From an uncultured Salinicoccus sp. (GTDB lineage: Bacteria; Bacillota; Bacilli; Staphylococcales; Salinicoccaceae), in assembly GCA_947494965.1 (NCBI GenBank), contig CANLWV010000004.1, positions 1-64,000 of the forward strand: a stretch of 64,000 bases of DNA, read 5' to 3'. Positions within the stretch are counted from its first letter, which is position 1. The number at the start of each line of letters is the position of its first letter. This document shows positions 43,461 through 51,641 of the stretch, piece by piece. The notes beneath the pieces were generated by a model, which ran no database searches, was not told the origin of the DNA, and saw only the letters and a program-made list of their open reading frames with translations. A program made the translations under genes and the position numbers.

Positions 43461-44035
43461 TCGATGACACCTTTTGATGAAGGGACGCCCATGCTGCTCG
43501 GCTGCAGTGCGGCGGCAAGGCTTCTGGCGAATGCCTTGAAGATGGCCTCGATTTCGTGGTGGGTATTGCCACCCTTTAATAGATCGATATGGAGTGTCAT
43601 GCGGCTGTTCATGCTGACGGCATTAAAGAATTCCATCACAAGCTCAGTGTCGAAGTTTCCGACTGTCGCCTTTGAAAACTCCGCCTGGAAATTGAGGTGC
43701 GGGCGGCCGGAGAGGTCGATTGTCACGCGGGCCAGCGATTCATCCATCGGAATATACGTGGTGCCGTAACGCTGATAGGATGCCTTCGCCGTATACAGTT
43801 CGCGGATGAGCTGCCCCAATATGATGCCGACATCTTCCACAGTGTGGTGTGCATCAACTTCCAGGTCACCCTGTGCTGAAATTTCCATATAAATACCTGA
43901 GTGGAATGAGAGGAGGGTCAGCATATGGTCGAAGAAGCCGGAGCCTGTCGAGATTGAAGAGGCGCCGGGTGACTTTTCCTCATCGAGTGCTATTGAGATT
44001 GCCGTTTCTTTTGTCGTGCGTGCCTTGCTGATCAT
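43457..44035 (-). CDS. hisB: Imidazoleglycerol-phosphate dehydratase
   Basis: A 192-residue monofunctional IGP dehydratase (no phosphatase domain, unlike E. coli HisB). Metal-binding motifs are STGSGFFDHML near residue 28, DAHHTVEDVGI near 61, and a late GGNTHHEIEAIFKAFARSL. The start ATG has GGAGCAATCGAC upstream, supporting it although it lies 56 bases inside the hisC frame. No histidinol-phosphatase gene is in this operon. Confidence 0.95.
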   Translation of the reverse strand: MISKARTTKETAISIALDEEKSPGASSISTGSGFFDHMLTLLSFHSGIYMEISAQGDLEVDAHHTVEDVGIILGQLIRELYTAKASYQRYGTTYIPMDESLARVTIDLSGRPHLNFQAEFSKATVGNFDTELVMEFFNAVSMNSRMTLHIDLLKGGNTHHEIEAIFKAFARSLAAALQPSSMGVPSSKGVIE

Positions 44036-45014
44036 GTCGATTGCTCCATTCTTTGATTAGTTGATTGAACCGGTCATAGTCTTCAAGTTTTATGATGGAA
44101 TATCTGACCGCCTCATCGAGCGGTGCTGTATCGTACATCCGTGGCTGATAGCCACGCGTCTTCATGAAATGGCCGAGGTCGCGTGCCTTCTCGCCGTATG
44201 TGAAGATGAAGTTTGTGGAGGACCCGAGCACGGTCACTTCATCGGAAATATTGCTGAGGGCAGAAGTCAGTTGCCTTTTTGACTCCAACTGGTACTCGAT
44301 GAATGCCTCGAGTGCTTCGCGGTCTTCAAAAATGCGGCTGGCGATGTTCAAAGACAGCGAATTGACGGGGTAGGGATGGTTGATCCGCGTGATTCTTCTG
44401 AACGCCTCACCTTCACCGATGGCGATGCCGATGCGCAGTCCGGCCACTCCGAACATTTTGCTCAATGTGCGGATGACCAGTACATGCTGGCCGGTCGGGC
44501 GCACATATGGCGAGGCGAATTCATAATAGGCTTCATCAAGTATGAGGTAACCACCGTGTGACGCCATCGCGTCCGCCAGCTGCTGCAGGTCATCCGGACT
44601 GAACATCTGCCCGGTCGGATTGTGCGGCATCGATATAAGGAAGAGGGACGGCCGTTTCGCCTCCACTTCCCCTATGACGGCCGAGAAATCGAAAAGGAAA
44701 TCTTCATTGCACGGGATGGTGTGGACAGGGACATCTATCTGACGGGCATATTCGTGATACATGACAAAATCAGGTTCGAGCGTCATGACGCCGTCGCGGC
44801 CAAGTGTCATGATCGCCTTCTGGATCCATTCGTCAGAGCCGTTTGCGACTTCGACGGTATCGCTGCCGATATCATAATAATCGGCGTAGAGGTGCTTGAA
44901 GCGGTCTATCTCGACGCTCGGATATTCATTTAAAGCAGTTTCCCCTACAGCTTCCATCAGCGCTTCATGGCTGAGCGGTGGCAGGGGGCTCGTGTTGCGG
45001 TCCATATGAATCAT
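43980..45014 (-). CDS. hisC: Histidinol-phosphate aminotransferase
   Basis: A 344-residue fold-type-I aminotransferase. Features are ANGSDEWIQKAI near residue 55, SMPHNPTGQMFS near 135, LILDEAYYEF near 160 and the PLP-lysine motif RTLSKMFGVAGLRIG near 185. The start is the ATG at 45014 (GGAGTGACGAC upstream, overlapping the hisD stop region); the frame is open a little further back inside hisD. The last ~18 residues (RHDQQGTHDKRNG...) overlap hisB and look like a non-homologous extension past the usual end. Confidence 0.93.
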   Translation of the reverse strand: MIHMDRNTSPLPPLSHEALMEAVGETALNEYPSVEIDRFKHLYADYYDIGSDTVEVANGSDEWIQKAIMTLGRDGVMTLEPDFVMYHEYARQIDVPVHTIPCNEDFLFDFSAVIGEVEAKRPSLFLISMPHNPTGQMFSPDDLQQLADAMASHGGYLILDEAYYEFASPYVRPTGQHVLVIRTLSKMFGVAGLRIGIAIGEGEAFRRITRINHPYPVNSLSLNIASRIFEDREALEAFIEYQLESKRQLTSALSNISDEVTVLGSSTNFIFTYGEKARDLGHFMKTRGYQPRMYDTAPLDEAVRYSIIKLEDYDRFNQLIKEWSNRHDQQGTHDKRNGNLNSTR

Positions 45015-45018
45015 GTCG

Positions 45019-46251
45019 TCACTCCATTCGGATATCCAAAGATTGGTGGTGGGCATCGAGGCCTTCGCGCTGTGCTATGATTTTTGCCGGTGGTGCAATT
45101 GTCTTGTACGTGTCTTTTCCGATGGAGATGACAGCATGGCTCGTCAGGAAATCATTGATGTTCAAGCCATGGCTGAAGCGGCCTGTACCGTCTGTCGGAA
45201 GTACATGGGAAGGTCCGGCCGCATAGTCGCCGATCGCTTCAGGTGAATAGTAGCCATTGAAGATGGCGCCGGCATATCTGATATTCGATATGATCATATC
45301 AGCGTCCTTATGCTGAATTGAAACGTGCTCCGGGGCCACATCATTGATCAAGCCGAGCAGCGCTTCGCGCGAATCGACGATGCGGTAGTGGTTCTGTGCG
45401 ATGGATTGGCGGATGATGCGGCTGCGCGCCTGCTGGTCCATCAGAGCGTCCATCCGTTCTGCAATCCGCTCGATGACTGCCGGGTCCTCACTGAGGAGGA
45501 AGGTCCGTGCGTTGGCATCGTGCTCCGCCTGGGCGAAAATATCATACACGATGGCATCGATATGGACGTGATCGTCGACATAGATCAGTATTTCGCTCGG
45601 TCCGGCGATCATGTCGATGCCGACCTGGCCGAACAGCAGGCGTTTGGCGAGTGCGACATAGTAATTGCCGGGTCCTACAATCTTGTCGACTTTTGGAATC
45701 GATTCGGTACCGTAGGCGAGTGCTGCAATCGCTTGGGCGCCGCCTGCCGTATAGACATTTTCTACCCCACATGCGTAAAGTGCGGCGAACGTGATGTTGG
45801 TCGACTCGAAAGTCGGGGTGACGGCATGGATCTCCTGAACGCCCGCTGCAATCGCGGGCACGACTGTCATCAGTACGCTTGAGGGATAAAGGGCAGTGCC
45901 GCCCGGGATGTAGACCCCGACCTTTTCAAGCGGGTGATAGACATACTGGAATTCTCCCTCTGCTTTATCTTCATATTTGATGCTGAGCTGATACTGCTCA
46001 ATCCGCCGACGGATTGTTTCGAACGCCTCTTTTTCCTCATATGACAATGCATCATAACTTTCCTCGAGCCTTTCTTTAGGCACTTTGAAGGACTCCGGTG
46101 ATTGTCCGTCGAACTGTTCGGTATAGCTTAGTAGCGCTGCATCCCCTTCTGTACGGACGCGTTCGATGATCTCCATGACCCCTTTGTAGCCTTCGAATCC
46201 GGCCGTCTCCTGTTCTTTTTTGAAGTTGGCCTTAAACGCCGCTGCATTCAT
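45019..46251 (-). CDS. hisD: Histidinol dehydrogenase
   Basis: A 410-residue zinc enzyme oxidising histidinol to histidine in two NAD-dependent steps. Signatures are PGGTALYPSSVLMTVVPA near residue 115, the IVGPGNYYVALAKRL and GIDMIAGPSEILI segments near 190-220, QAEHDANARTFL near 240 and a late PEHVSIQH. It is slightly shorter than the common 425-435 residues. It overlaps hisG by 4 bases. Confidence 0.96.
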   Translation of the reverse strand: MNAAAFKANFKKEQETAGFEGYKGVMEIIERVRTEGDAALLSYTEQFDGQSPESFKVPKERLEESYDALSYEEKEAFETIRRRIEQYQLSIKYEDKAEGEFQYVYHPLEKVGVYIPGGTALYPSSVLMTVVPAIAAGVQEIHAVTPTFESTNITFAALYACGVENVYTAGGAQAIAALAYGTESIPKVDKIVGPGNYYVALAKRLLFGQVGIDMIAGPSEILIYVDDHVHIDAIVYDIFAQAEHDANARTFLLSEDPAVIERIAERMDALMDQQARSRIIRQSIAQNHYRIVDSREALLGLINDVAPEHVSIQHKDADMIISNIRYAGAIFNGYYSPEAIGDYAAGPSHVLPTDGTGRFSHGLNINDFLTSHAVISIGKDTYKTIAPPAKIIAQREGLDAHHQSLDIRME

Positions 46252-46853
46252 TCAATCACTCCAATCTCAGTCAGGAAGCCATATATTTCATCTTCCTTTG
46301 TATAGAAAGTCCGTTTGTTCGCAATCAGGCGCGCATGGATATCCATGATTTTTTCATATTCGACCAGGCCGTTATCTTTCAAGGTGCTGCCTGTCTGGAC
46401 GATATCGACGATGCCGTCCGACAGGCCAAGGAGCGGCGCGAGTTCCACCGAGCCATTCAAGTGGATCAGGGAAATATCCTGCTTCTTGTTTTTGAAGTGC
46501 GCTTTTGCGATATTGGTGTATTTCGTCGCGATGACTCCGAAACTTTCCTGGTCGGGCAGGGCGGCTACAGAGAAATGGCAGTCCCCAAACGGCAGCTGGG
46601 ACACATTCAGTATGTTGAACGGATTCTCGGTGATGATGTCCGATCCGACGATGCCGAGGTCCGCTACACCACTCTCTACATAAGTCGGCACATCCGGCCC
46701 CTTGGCGAAGATGAATTTGACATCGTTCACTATCGTGTAGAGTGAGCGTGTCTCACCTTCAAGTGCAGTGCTATAGTTGGCGAGATCATTTTCATCCATA
46801 TATTTCAGGAAGTCTTTGAAAAGACGCCCTTTCGTCAGTGCCACAGTGATCAT
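46248..46853 (-). CDS. hisG: ATP phosphoribosyltransferase, short-form catalytic subunit
   Basis: A 201-residue short HisG, which lacks the C-terminal regulatory domain and therefore needs HisZ. It starts MITVALTKGRLFKDFLKYM and has the VESGVADLGIVGSDII phosphate-binding stretch near residue 60 and the PRPP-site SDGIVDIVQTGSTLKDNGL near 150. It catalyses the first, committed step, the usual point of histidine feedback. It overlaps hisZ by 4 bases. Confidence 0.96.
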   Translation of the reverse strand: MITVALTKGRLFKDFLKYMDENDLANYSTALEGETRSLYTIVNDVKFIFAKGPDVPTYVESGVADLGIVGSDIITENPFNILNVSQLPFGDCHFSVAALPDQESFGVIATKYTNIAKAHFKNKKQDISLIHLNGSVELAPLLGLSDGIVDIVQTGSTLKDNGLVEYEKIMDIHARLIANKRTFYTKEDEIYGFLTEIGVIE

Positions 46854-47653
46854 AATAATCCTCCATCGGATAGGTTTACAGCGATGCCGAACGCGCTGCT
46901 GTTATATTCCCCGCCGCTTAGGAGCGGGTGGTCATGGTCCAGGAATGCCTGGAAATAGAATCCGTTGTAGTAGGACTGGGGGGAGCGGAACGACAAGTCC
47001 AGCATGAATTTCATCCCGTACTTTTCCAAAGTCTCCCTGAGTCTGGCGATAAAGCGCATGATGTCATGTTCTGCAAATTCTTCATTGACCAGATCGATCT
47101 GCTCGCTGACTTTTGCTGACAGCAGTGCATAGAGTGGATGCTCCGGTCCAAGACGCTTCTTCAGCTCGGACAGGTTCTTTTCATGCACGAGATGCCGGAT
47201 TTCTTCATCTAGTCCATATTTGCTGATATAGAGGTCAAGCAGTGCATCATCGTTGACCACGATGGAATGGAACGACTGCGCATATCTATCGGTGATGAAT
47301 GACAGGTGCATATCGATGCTCTCCAGAATTTCATCATTGGAAGGGCGGTACAGTTCCACTCCTGCCTGATGGACTGTAGCGTAGTCCCGCACGACTGGGC
47401 CGAAGTAGCCGAAAAAGCGCTGATCAAGGTGATAGTTCTCGCTGTAGTTCAGCAATGAACGCGTCCAGTCGCTCCGTATGGAGAACAGCTGCTCATTGCG
47501 TTCGAGGATGATGGCGGAGGGATGATGGCCTTTATCCTCGATGGTGAAAGGCTCGACCATGTTCATGTCCACCAATCTATATTTTTCATCGTCCAATAAC
47601 CGGGTGTAATCCAGGGCAAATTCCAAGCGTCTTATGACCAGATCATTTTGCAT
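46850..47653 (-). CDS. hisZ: ATP phosphoribosyltransferase regulatory subunit
   Basis: A 267-residue HisRS-like protein required by short HisG and carrying histidine feedback control. Class II synthetase-like features remain (MVEPFTIEDKG, LRSDWTRSLL-type segment as SIRSDWTRSLLN, YYNGFYFQAFL). It lacks the C-terminal part of full-length HisZ, as staphylococcal HisZ does. The start ATG at 47653 has GGAGGCTTTGC upstream. It is the first gene of the operon. Confidence 0.93.
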   Translation of the reverse strand: MQNDLVIRRLEFALDYTRLLDDEKYRLVDMNMVEPFTIEDKGHHPSAIILERNEQLFSIRSDWTRSLLNYSENYHLDQRFFGYFGPVVRDYATVHQAGVELYRPSNDEILESIDMHLSFITDRYAQSFHSIVVNDDALLDLYISKYGLDEEIRHLVHEKNLSELKKRLGPEHPLYALLSAKVSEQIDLVNEEFAEHDIMRFIARLRETLEKYGMKFMLDLSFRSPQSYYNGFYFQAFLDHDHPLLSGGEYNSSAFGIAVNLSDGGLL

Positions 47654-47671
47654 GCAAAGCCTCCTTTAATG

Positions 47672-47687
47672 CTTTAGCGTAATAAAG
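47672..47687. promoter_or_regulatory. HisR/YerC-type inverted repeat in the his leader
   Basis: CTTTAGCGTAATAAAG: arms CTTTA and TAAAG separated by six bases, lying just downstream of the his operon transcription start. It has the same arms and spacing as the element at the yerC promoter. Confidence 0.55.
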
Positions 47688-47704
47688 AATAATCAATAAG
47701 TCTG

Positions 47705-47733
47705 ATAATAACAAAATATATGGAGGGTGACAA
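47705..47733 (-). promoter_or_regulatory. Promoter of the his operon
   Basis: On the minus strand TTGTCA (47728-47733), a 17-base spacer and TATTAT (47705-47710) with an extended -10 TGT. The predicted transcript begins near 47698, giving a leader of about 45 bases with no room for a T-box. Confidence 0.85.
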
Positions 47734-47757
47734 GAGATTCGGGCACATTTTGTTCAT

Positions 47758-47777
47758 CACTTTAAAATACTAAAGTG
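47758..47777. promoter_or_regulatory. HisR/YerC-type inverted repeat at the yerC promoter
   Basis: CACTTTAAAATACTAAAGTG: 7-bp arms CACTTTA/TAAAGTG with six bases between. It covers the -35 region of the yerC promoter, so autoregulation is plausible. Confidence 0.6.
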
Positions 47778-47789
47778 TTTTGATATGAT
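47761..47789 (+). promoter_or_regulatory. Promoter of yerC
   Basis: Extended -10 TGATATGAT (TATGAT at 47784-47789) with TTTAAA at 47761-47766 as a weak -35, 17 bases apart. Confidence 0.6.
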
Positions 47790-47815
47790 GAACGTATTCA
47801 AATGGAGGGAAATAT

Positions 47816-48103
47816 ATGCAGATAGACAAGTTGAGGGGTCAGGAACTCGATGATCTGTTCGAAGGGATATTAAAGCTTGAGACGGTGGAGGAGTGCCATC
47901 AATTTTTTGATGATCTGTGCACGACAAATGAAATGATTTCCCTTAAGCAGCGTTTCCAGGTGGCGAAGATGATAAAGGAAGGACAGACGTACTCCAAGGT
48001 GCAGGATAAGACAGGTGCCTCCAGCGCGACAGTATCGCGGGTGAAGCGGTGCCTGGATTATGGCAGTGACGGGTATCATACGATCATCGACCGGATGGAT
48101 TGA
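47816..48103 (+). CDS. yerC: TrpR/YerC-family transcriptional regulator
   Basis: A 95-residue helical protein of the Trp repressor superfamily. LTTNEMISLKQRFQVAKMI-type sequence (here CTTNEMISLKQRFQV) and the helix-turn-helix TYSKVQDKTGASSATVSRVKRCL near residues 58-80 are diagnostic. YerC-type proteins have been linked to histidine biosynthesis control in Firmicutes (HisR). Its placement divergent from the his operon, with matching inverted repeats on both promoters, supports that here. RBS AATGGAGGG. Confidence 0.9.
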   Translation: MQIDKLRGQELDDLFEGILKLETVEECHQFFDDLCTTNEMISLKQRFQVAKMIKEGQTYSKVQDKTGASSATVSRVKRCLDYGSDGYHTIIDRMD

Positions 48104-48124
48104 AGCGACAGAGTGTTGAAATGA

Positions 48125-48162
48125 TAAAAAGGCCTTGCTGTACTCAGCAAGGCCTTTTTTAT
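48125..48162. terminator. Bidirectional terminator after yerC
   Basis: Perfect stem AAAAAGGCCTTGCTG/CAGCAAGGCCTTTTT with a TACT loop. It serves yerC (+) and the converging ACR3-type gene (-). Confidence 0.93.
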
Positions 48163-48195
48163 GATGCCATCCCCTAAACGGACACCTCGTCATAA

Positions 48196-49158
48196 TCATA
48201 CTCTGCCAACACGATTTTTGCGTAATAGAATCAGCACTTTGGAGACAATCATCAGGACGGGCAATTCGATGAGCGGTCCGATGACCAGAGCCAATGCAAT
48301 CAACGGCTGATCGGGAAAAGCTGTGACGGTAATCGCCAAGGCGACGGGGGAATTCCGTGCGATGATGGTAAGGCTCAAACTTGCCGTATCTTCGTAGGAG
48401 AACTTCATGCGTCTCCCCACCACTTGCGCAAGCATGAAATTGATGAAGAAGAAAAGCAGAATCGGGATGAGCAATATGTAGATGATTTCAAGGTTATCGA
48501 GCAGATGGTTCCCCTGTGACGCGAACATGGCCATGATCGCCAAAGAGAGGAAGATCATTTGCGCATTTGTAAAAAATGGAATCAGCCTGTCACTAAGCAA
48601 GTGTGCTTTCTTCCTCAAGGCATAGCGGGTCAGATGGGCGAGGACGAAGGGCAGGACCAATACCACCACCATACTCTGTCCGATGATCGATAATGGAACA
48701 GGCTGGATGGCGCCTGCAAAAATATACAGTTAGACGGGCAGAAGCAGCATCTGGAGGATAAGGTTGACCGGCAGGATGGTCGTGGAGAGGGCAGTATTGC
48801 CTTTGGCGATGGCAGTGAACATCAGATACCAGTCCGTACATGGCGTGACCATCAGCATGATGAAGCCAATCCATAGGGTAGGATGATCGGCGAGAAACAG
48901 TGCACCGAGACCCCATGCCAAAATAGGCGACCATATGAAGTTGATGATGGCACCCGTGCCTAAAAACCTCATATTTTTAAAAGCGTGTTTCAACCGGGCC
49001 AAAGGAATCACCAGAAATAACCCGTAAAGCATAAAAAACAGGAAGGGTACAATGAAGTGTCCAGCATACGCTTCAACCACAGTGAATTGCCCGAGCAGCA
49101 GTCCGATGACTATGGCGGAGAAGATGGAGATCGTCTGATATTTTTCCAGCATGTTCAT
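48196..49158 (-). pseudogene. ACR3/bile-acid-symporter-family transporter, broken by one in-frame stop
   Basis: A single minus-strand frame of about 320 codons encodes a 10-TM-type transporter of the ACR3 (arsenite efflux) / BASS superfamily. It is interrupted only by a TAA (48730-48732 on the plus strand, reading LLLPV-stop-LYIFAGAIQP). The N-terminal part (142 residues) has the conserved VTPCTDWYLMFTAIAKGNTALS, and the C-terminal part (from about 48729) continues in the same frame with NSPVALAITVTAFP. A tyrosine codon is the likely ancestral state, so one substitution would restore it. Reinitiation at the internal ATG (48672) could only give a fragment. Recent loss or a sequencing error are the alternatives. 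Confidence 0.85.
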
Positions 49159-49173
49159 GGGAACACCCCTTAA

Positions 49174-49239
49174 CTATCCATCAGATGAGCAAGTAGGCGA
49201 TGATGGATACAAAAATATCACTAGGAATAGTTTACGCAT
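49174..49239 (-). CDS. Possible small hydrophobic peptide upstream of the ACR3 gene (probably frameshifted)
   Basis: ATG at 49239 with a strong GAGGTGAGGATC site begins MRKLFLVIF and would end after 21 codons. One extra T in the T5 run would instead give a 19-residue membrane peptide, MRKLFLVIFFVSIIAYLLI, ending in TGA. The stop is 15 bases before the ACR3 start, so it may be a short membrane gene or leader of the same transcript. Function unknown; whether it is real is uncertain. Confidence 0.35.
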   Translation of the reverse strand: MRKLFLVIFLYPSSPTCSSDG

Positions 49240-49486
49240 GATCCTCACCTCATTCAAATGATTATTATATGCTGTGTAGTATACGCTGAAAGATGCGGTT
49301 TGGATCACCAATGCAAGTGGCGCAGCTACACTATCTAGGTGGTTATATATAGCCCACAACGCATGGGTCGAAAATGTGATGAGTCGTAGAATCAGATTAC
49401 CTGCTTTAGTTTAATATCTGATTATTCAGACATTTAATTGACATATTTTGTATGAATGTTATGTTTGAGGTTAAGGAGGTCATTAA
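49240..49486. promoter_or_regulatory. Divergent intergenic region between the ACR3 locus and the haem-copper-like gene
   Basis: A minus-strand TATAAT lies at 49264-49269 with a weak -35 (CTTTCA, 17 bases away), likely serving the small peptide and transporter gene. On the plus strand TTGACA (49438-49443), a 16-base spacer and TATGTT (49460-49465) form a good promoter for the gene at 49487. The middle (49290-49430) shows nothing recognisable. Confidence 0.55.
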
Positions 49487-49864
49487 ATGGGACAAACTTG
49501 GATTAAACTGTCCATAGTCTATCTGGTCATCGGCATATCAGTCAGGTTATTCATGTCATGGACGCTTCAATTGAACTGGGCAGCAGGACATGCCCACGTC
49601 AACGTCGTGGGATGGTTGTCGACCCTTGGGATCGGCGCAGTCCTGTCCATCTATCCACACCTCGCTAAGAACGGTCTCGGTATTGCCACGTTCTGGCTGT
49701 ATCATATCGGTGTACCGTTATTTCTGTTCAGTACATTTTTTGTGCAGGTGAACCCCGGCGTCGCCCATATCTTTACGTTTATCGGCGGGCCGATGTTCTT
49801 GCTGGCCATCATTCTATTCGGAATCAATCTGTTTTTGAACCTGAATGTACCGAAAGAGGAATAA
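49487..49864 (+). CDS. Haem-copper oxidase subunit I-like small membrane protein
   Basis: A 125-residue protein with four hydrophobic segments (about residues 5-27, 40-58, 65-87 and 95-118). The motif WAAGHAHVNVVGWLSTLGIGAVLSIYP resembles the His-containing helix of haem-copper oxidase/NorB subunit I (family pattern H-x-H-x-N-x-x-G-W). It is far too short for an oxidase, so it is one of the single-module homologues seen in Firmicutes, whose role is unknown. RBS TAAGGAGG; own promoter upstream. Confidence 0.6.
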   Translation: MGQTWIKLSIVYLVIGISVRLFMSWTLQLNWAAGHAHVNVVGWLSTLGIGAVLSIYPHLAKNGLGIATFWLYHIGVPLFLFSTFFVQVNPGVAHIFTFIGGPMFLLAIILFGINLFLNLNVPKEE

Positions 49865-49929
49865 GCGCTTGCATTGAAATCAGTGTCTAATTGGCAGAAG
49901 CAGCGATGCACAAACAGATGCGATAATAT

Positions 49930-49959
49930 CTGCCGCTATATGAAATTCTATAGCGGCAG
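49930..49959. terminator. Stem-loop between the haem-copper-like gene and the ABC permease gene
   Basis: An 11-bp perfect stem CTGCCGCTATA/TATAGCGGCAG with a TGAAATTC loop. On the plus side TTCCTCTTTTT follows after a few bases. It overlaps the 3' end of the converging permease gene and probably terminates the plus-strand transcript. Confidence 0.7.
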
Positions 49960-50757
49960 GTTCCTCTTTTTGAATATAAGGAGTGTCAGGACGCATGCGA
50001 TTACACCGATTGATCCGAGAATTATCGAGGACATGAGAATATCCACCTCGTCATTCGCAATCCGGCCAGGTTCATAGAGTGAGAATGGAGTGAAGTTGCG
50101 GATCCAATCGATATCCGTCACTAACTTTCCAATCATATCCATGCCGTAGAAGAGGAATGTAATGCCGCCTGCCAACGCAAAGGCATTCCTTTCGTCATTG
50201 AATAGCGCTGAAATGAGGAGTGAATAGCCGCCCACCGCAAAGAAAAGCAGGAATCCGACAAAGTTGATGTAGAAGAACTGGTCGAATGCGATGTTGCTTT
50301 CTATATCCACCAAAAACTCCGCGGCAATATATCCGCCAGCGAACGTCATCAGATGGATGAGGACGAGTCCACTCACGAAGACCAAAATCTGCGTCGCGAT
50401 GATCTGGGTGCGGGATACGCGTGTTGATAACAGGTAGGCCATCGAACCGCGGTCGACGAGCCTCGCGATCAGCTGGATGGCGCTCATCACACTGAATATG
50501 CCCAAAATAATCAGGTAGAAAAGCCCATAATATTCTGCTGAGATGAACTGGCCATAACTGCTCAACGACTCCAATCCTAGCGCCCGGAGCAGTGGTTCGG
50601 GGAAGAGTTCGATCATCTTGTCGAATTCTTCCATATTATCGTTGAGCAAGGGAAACATTAAGGTCATGAGCGTGACATATATGGCGGACCCTAAACCGAA
50701 GCCGAGAAACATCTTCAAGTTGATCCTCATCATCTGTGTATAGAAGGACATATTCAT
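49948..50757 (-). CDS. ABC-2 type transporter permease
   Basis: A 269-residue membrane protein with six predicted hydrophobic segments, for example LGFGLGSAIYVTLMTLMF, YGLFYLIILGIFSVMSAI, ILVFVSGLVLIHLMTFAGGY, FVGFLLFFAVGGYSLLI and SSIILGSIGVIACVLTLLIF. The large first loop and the DRGSMAYLLSTRVSR cytoplasmic segment are typical of ABC-2 permeases with NatB/YhaP-like layout. The 4-base overlap with the ATPase gene upstream shows they form one exporter. Substrate unknown. Confidence 0.87.
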   Translation of the reverse strand: MNMSFYTQMMRINLKMFLGFGLGSAIYVTLMTLMFPLLNDNMEEFDKMIELFPEPLLRALGLESLSSYGQFISAEYYGLFYLIILGIFSVMSAIQLIARLVDRGSMAYLLSTRVSRTQIIATQILVFVSGLVLIHLMTFAGGYIAAEFLVDIESNIAFDQFFYINFVGFLLFFAVGGYSLLISALFNDERNAFALAGGITFLFYGMDMIGKLVTDIDWIRNFTPFSLYEPGRIANDEVDILMSSIILGSIGVIACVLTLLIFKKRNLPL

Positions 50758-51641
50758 GACTGCACCTCTTCCTTGCTGTAGTAATCCATGAAGATCTCTT
50801 CCAGACTCTGGTCATCTGCACTGATGTTTTTAACGTGGTATCCCGACAGAGTATTGATGAATACATCATAATTCCCCTGCAATTCTATCTTCACTGTAAG
50901 CTCGTCCACTTTTTCGGTCTTCATTTCAGATTCGAGGAGGGACGCCACTTCTTTCTTATCCGTCAACGTCACATTGAACGCCTTCCGCTGCATGGATTGC
51001 AGCTCATGTATGTTTTCGGTGGCGACTATCCTGCCATTCCGTATAATGGCCGCCCGATCGCACGTGCGTTCGATCTCAGCGAAGCTGTGTGAAGACATCA
51101 GAAATGTTTTACCGCGTGCCTTTTCTTCCATGACCAGATCGATGAACAGGTTCTGCATTAAAGGATCCAGTCCTGACGTCGGTTCGTCCAGAATATAGAT
51201 GTCCGGGTCATGCATGAACGTCGCCACAATCCCGACCTTCTGTTTCGTCCCCTTCGACATTTTACGGATGGACTCCTTCGGATCGAACTGGAGTTTATCA
51301 ATAAGATCGGCACGGCGCGCCTTATCATGCACACCTTGGAGTCCTGCCATCATATTCAGGAATTGATGCCCCGTCATCCCATCCAAAAAAGCAATTTCAC
51401 CCGGCAGGTAGCCGAGATGACTGCGTGCTGAGGATTGTTGATGCCATGCATCCAGCCCTTTGATCTTAGCGTAACCTTTTTGCGCCTTCATATATCCCAT
51501 CAGATGCCGGATTGTCGTGGACTTTCCGCTGCCATTCGGCCCGAGAAAGCCAAAAACCTCACCGTCCTCAACATCGAAAGTCACATCGAAAATACCCTTT
51601 CCATTGGAAAACTCCTGAGTCAGATCTTTTATTTCTATCAT
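50754..51641 (-). CDS. ABC transporter ATP-binding protein
   Basis: A 295-residue ATPase (MIEIKDLTQEFSNGKGIF start). Walker A is GPNGSGKST, the signature is MSKGTKQKVG, Walker B is IYILDEPTSGLD and the switch histidine is in MSSHSFAEIE. A C-terminal regulatory part of about 80 residues follows. Two adjacent ATGs (51644 and 51641) are possible; the second is 5 bases from GGGGTGA and is preferred, and the longer open frame from 51677 is not. Its promoter (ATGACT, 17 bases, TAAAAT) lies at 51689-51717. The first ~25 codons and promoter are duplicated as a remnant at 61.8 kb. Confidence 0.92.
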   Translation of the reverse strand: MIEIKDLTQEFSNGKGIFDVTFDVEDGEVFGFLGPNGSGKSTTIRHLMGYMKAQKGYAKIKGLDAWHQQSSARSHLGYLPGEIAFLDGMTGHQFLNMMAGLQGVHDKARRADLIDKLQFDPKESIRKMSKGTKQKVGIVATFMHDPDIYILDEPTSGLDPLMQNLFIDLVMEEKARGKTFLMSSHSFAEIERTCDRAAIIRNGRIVATENIHELQSMQRKAFNVTLTDKKEVASLLESEMKTEKVDELTVKIELQGNYDVFINTLSGYHVKNISADDQSLEEIFMDYYSKEEVQS

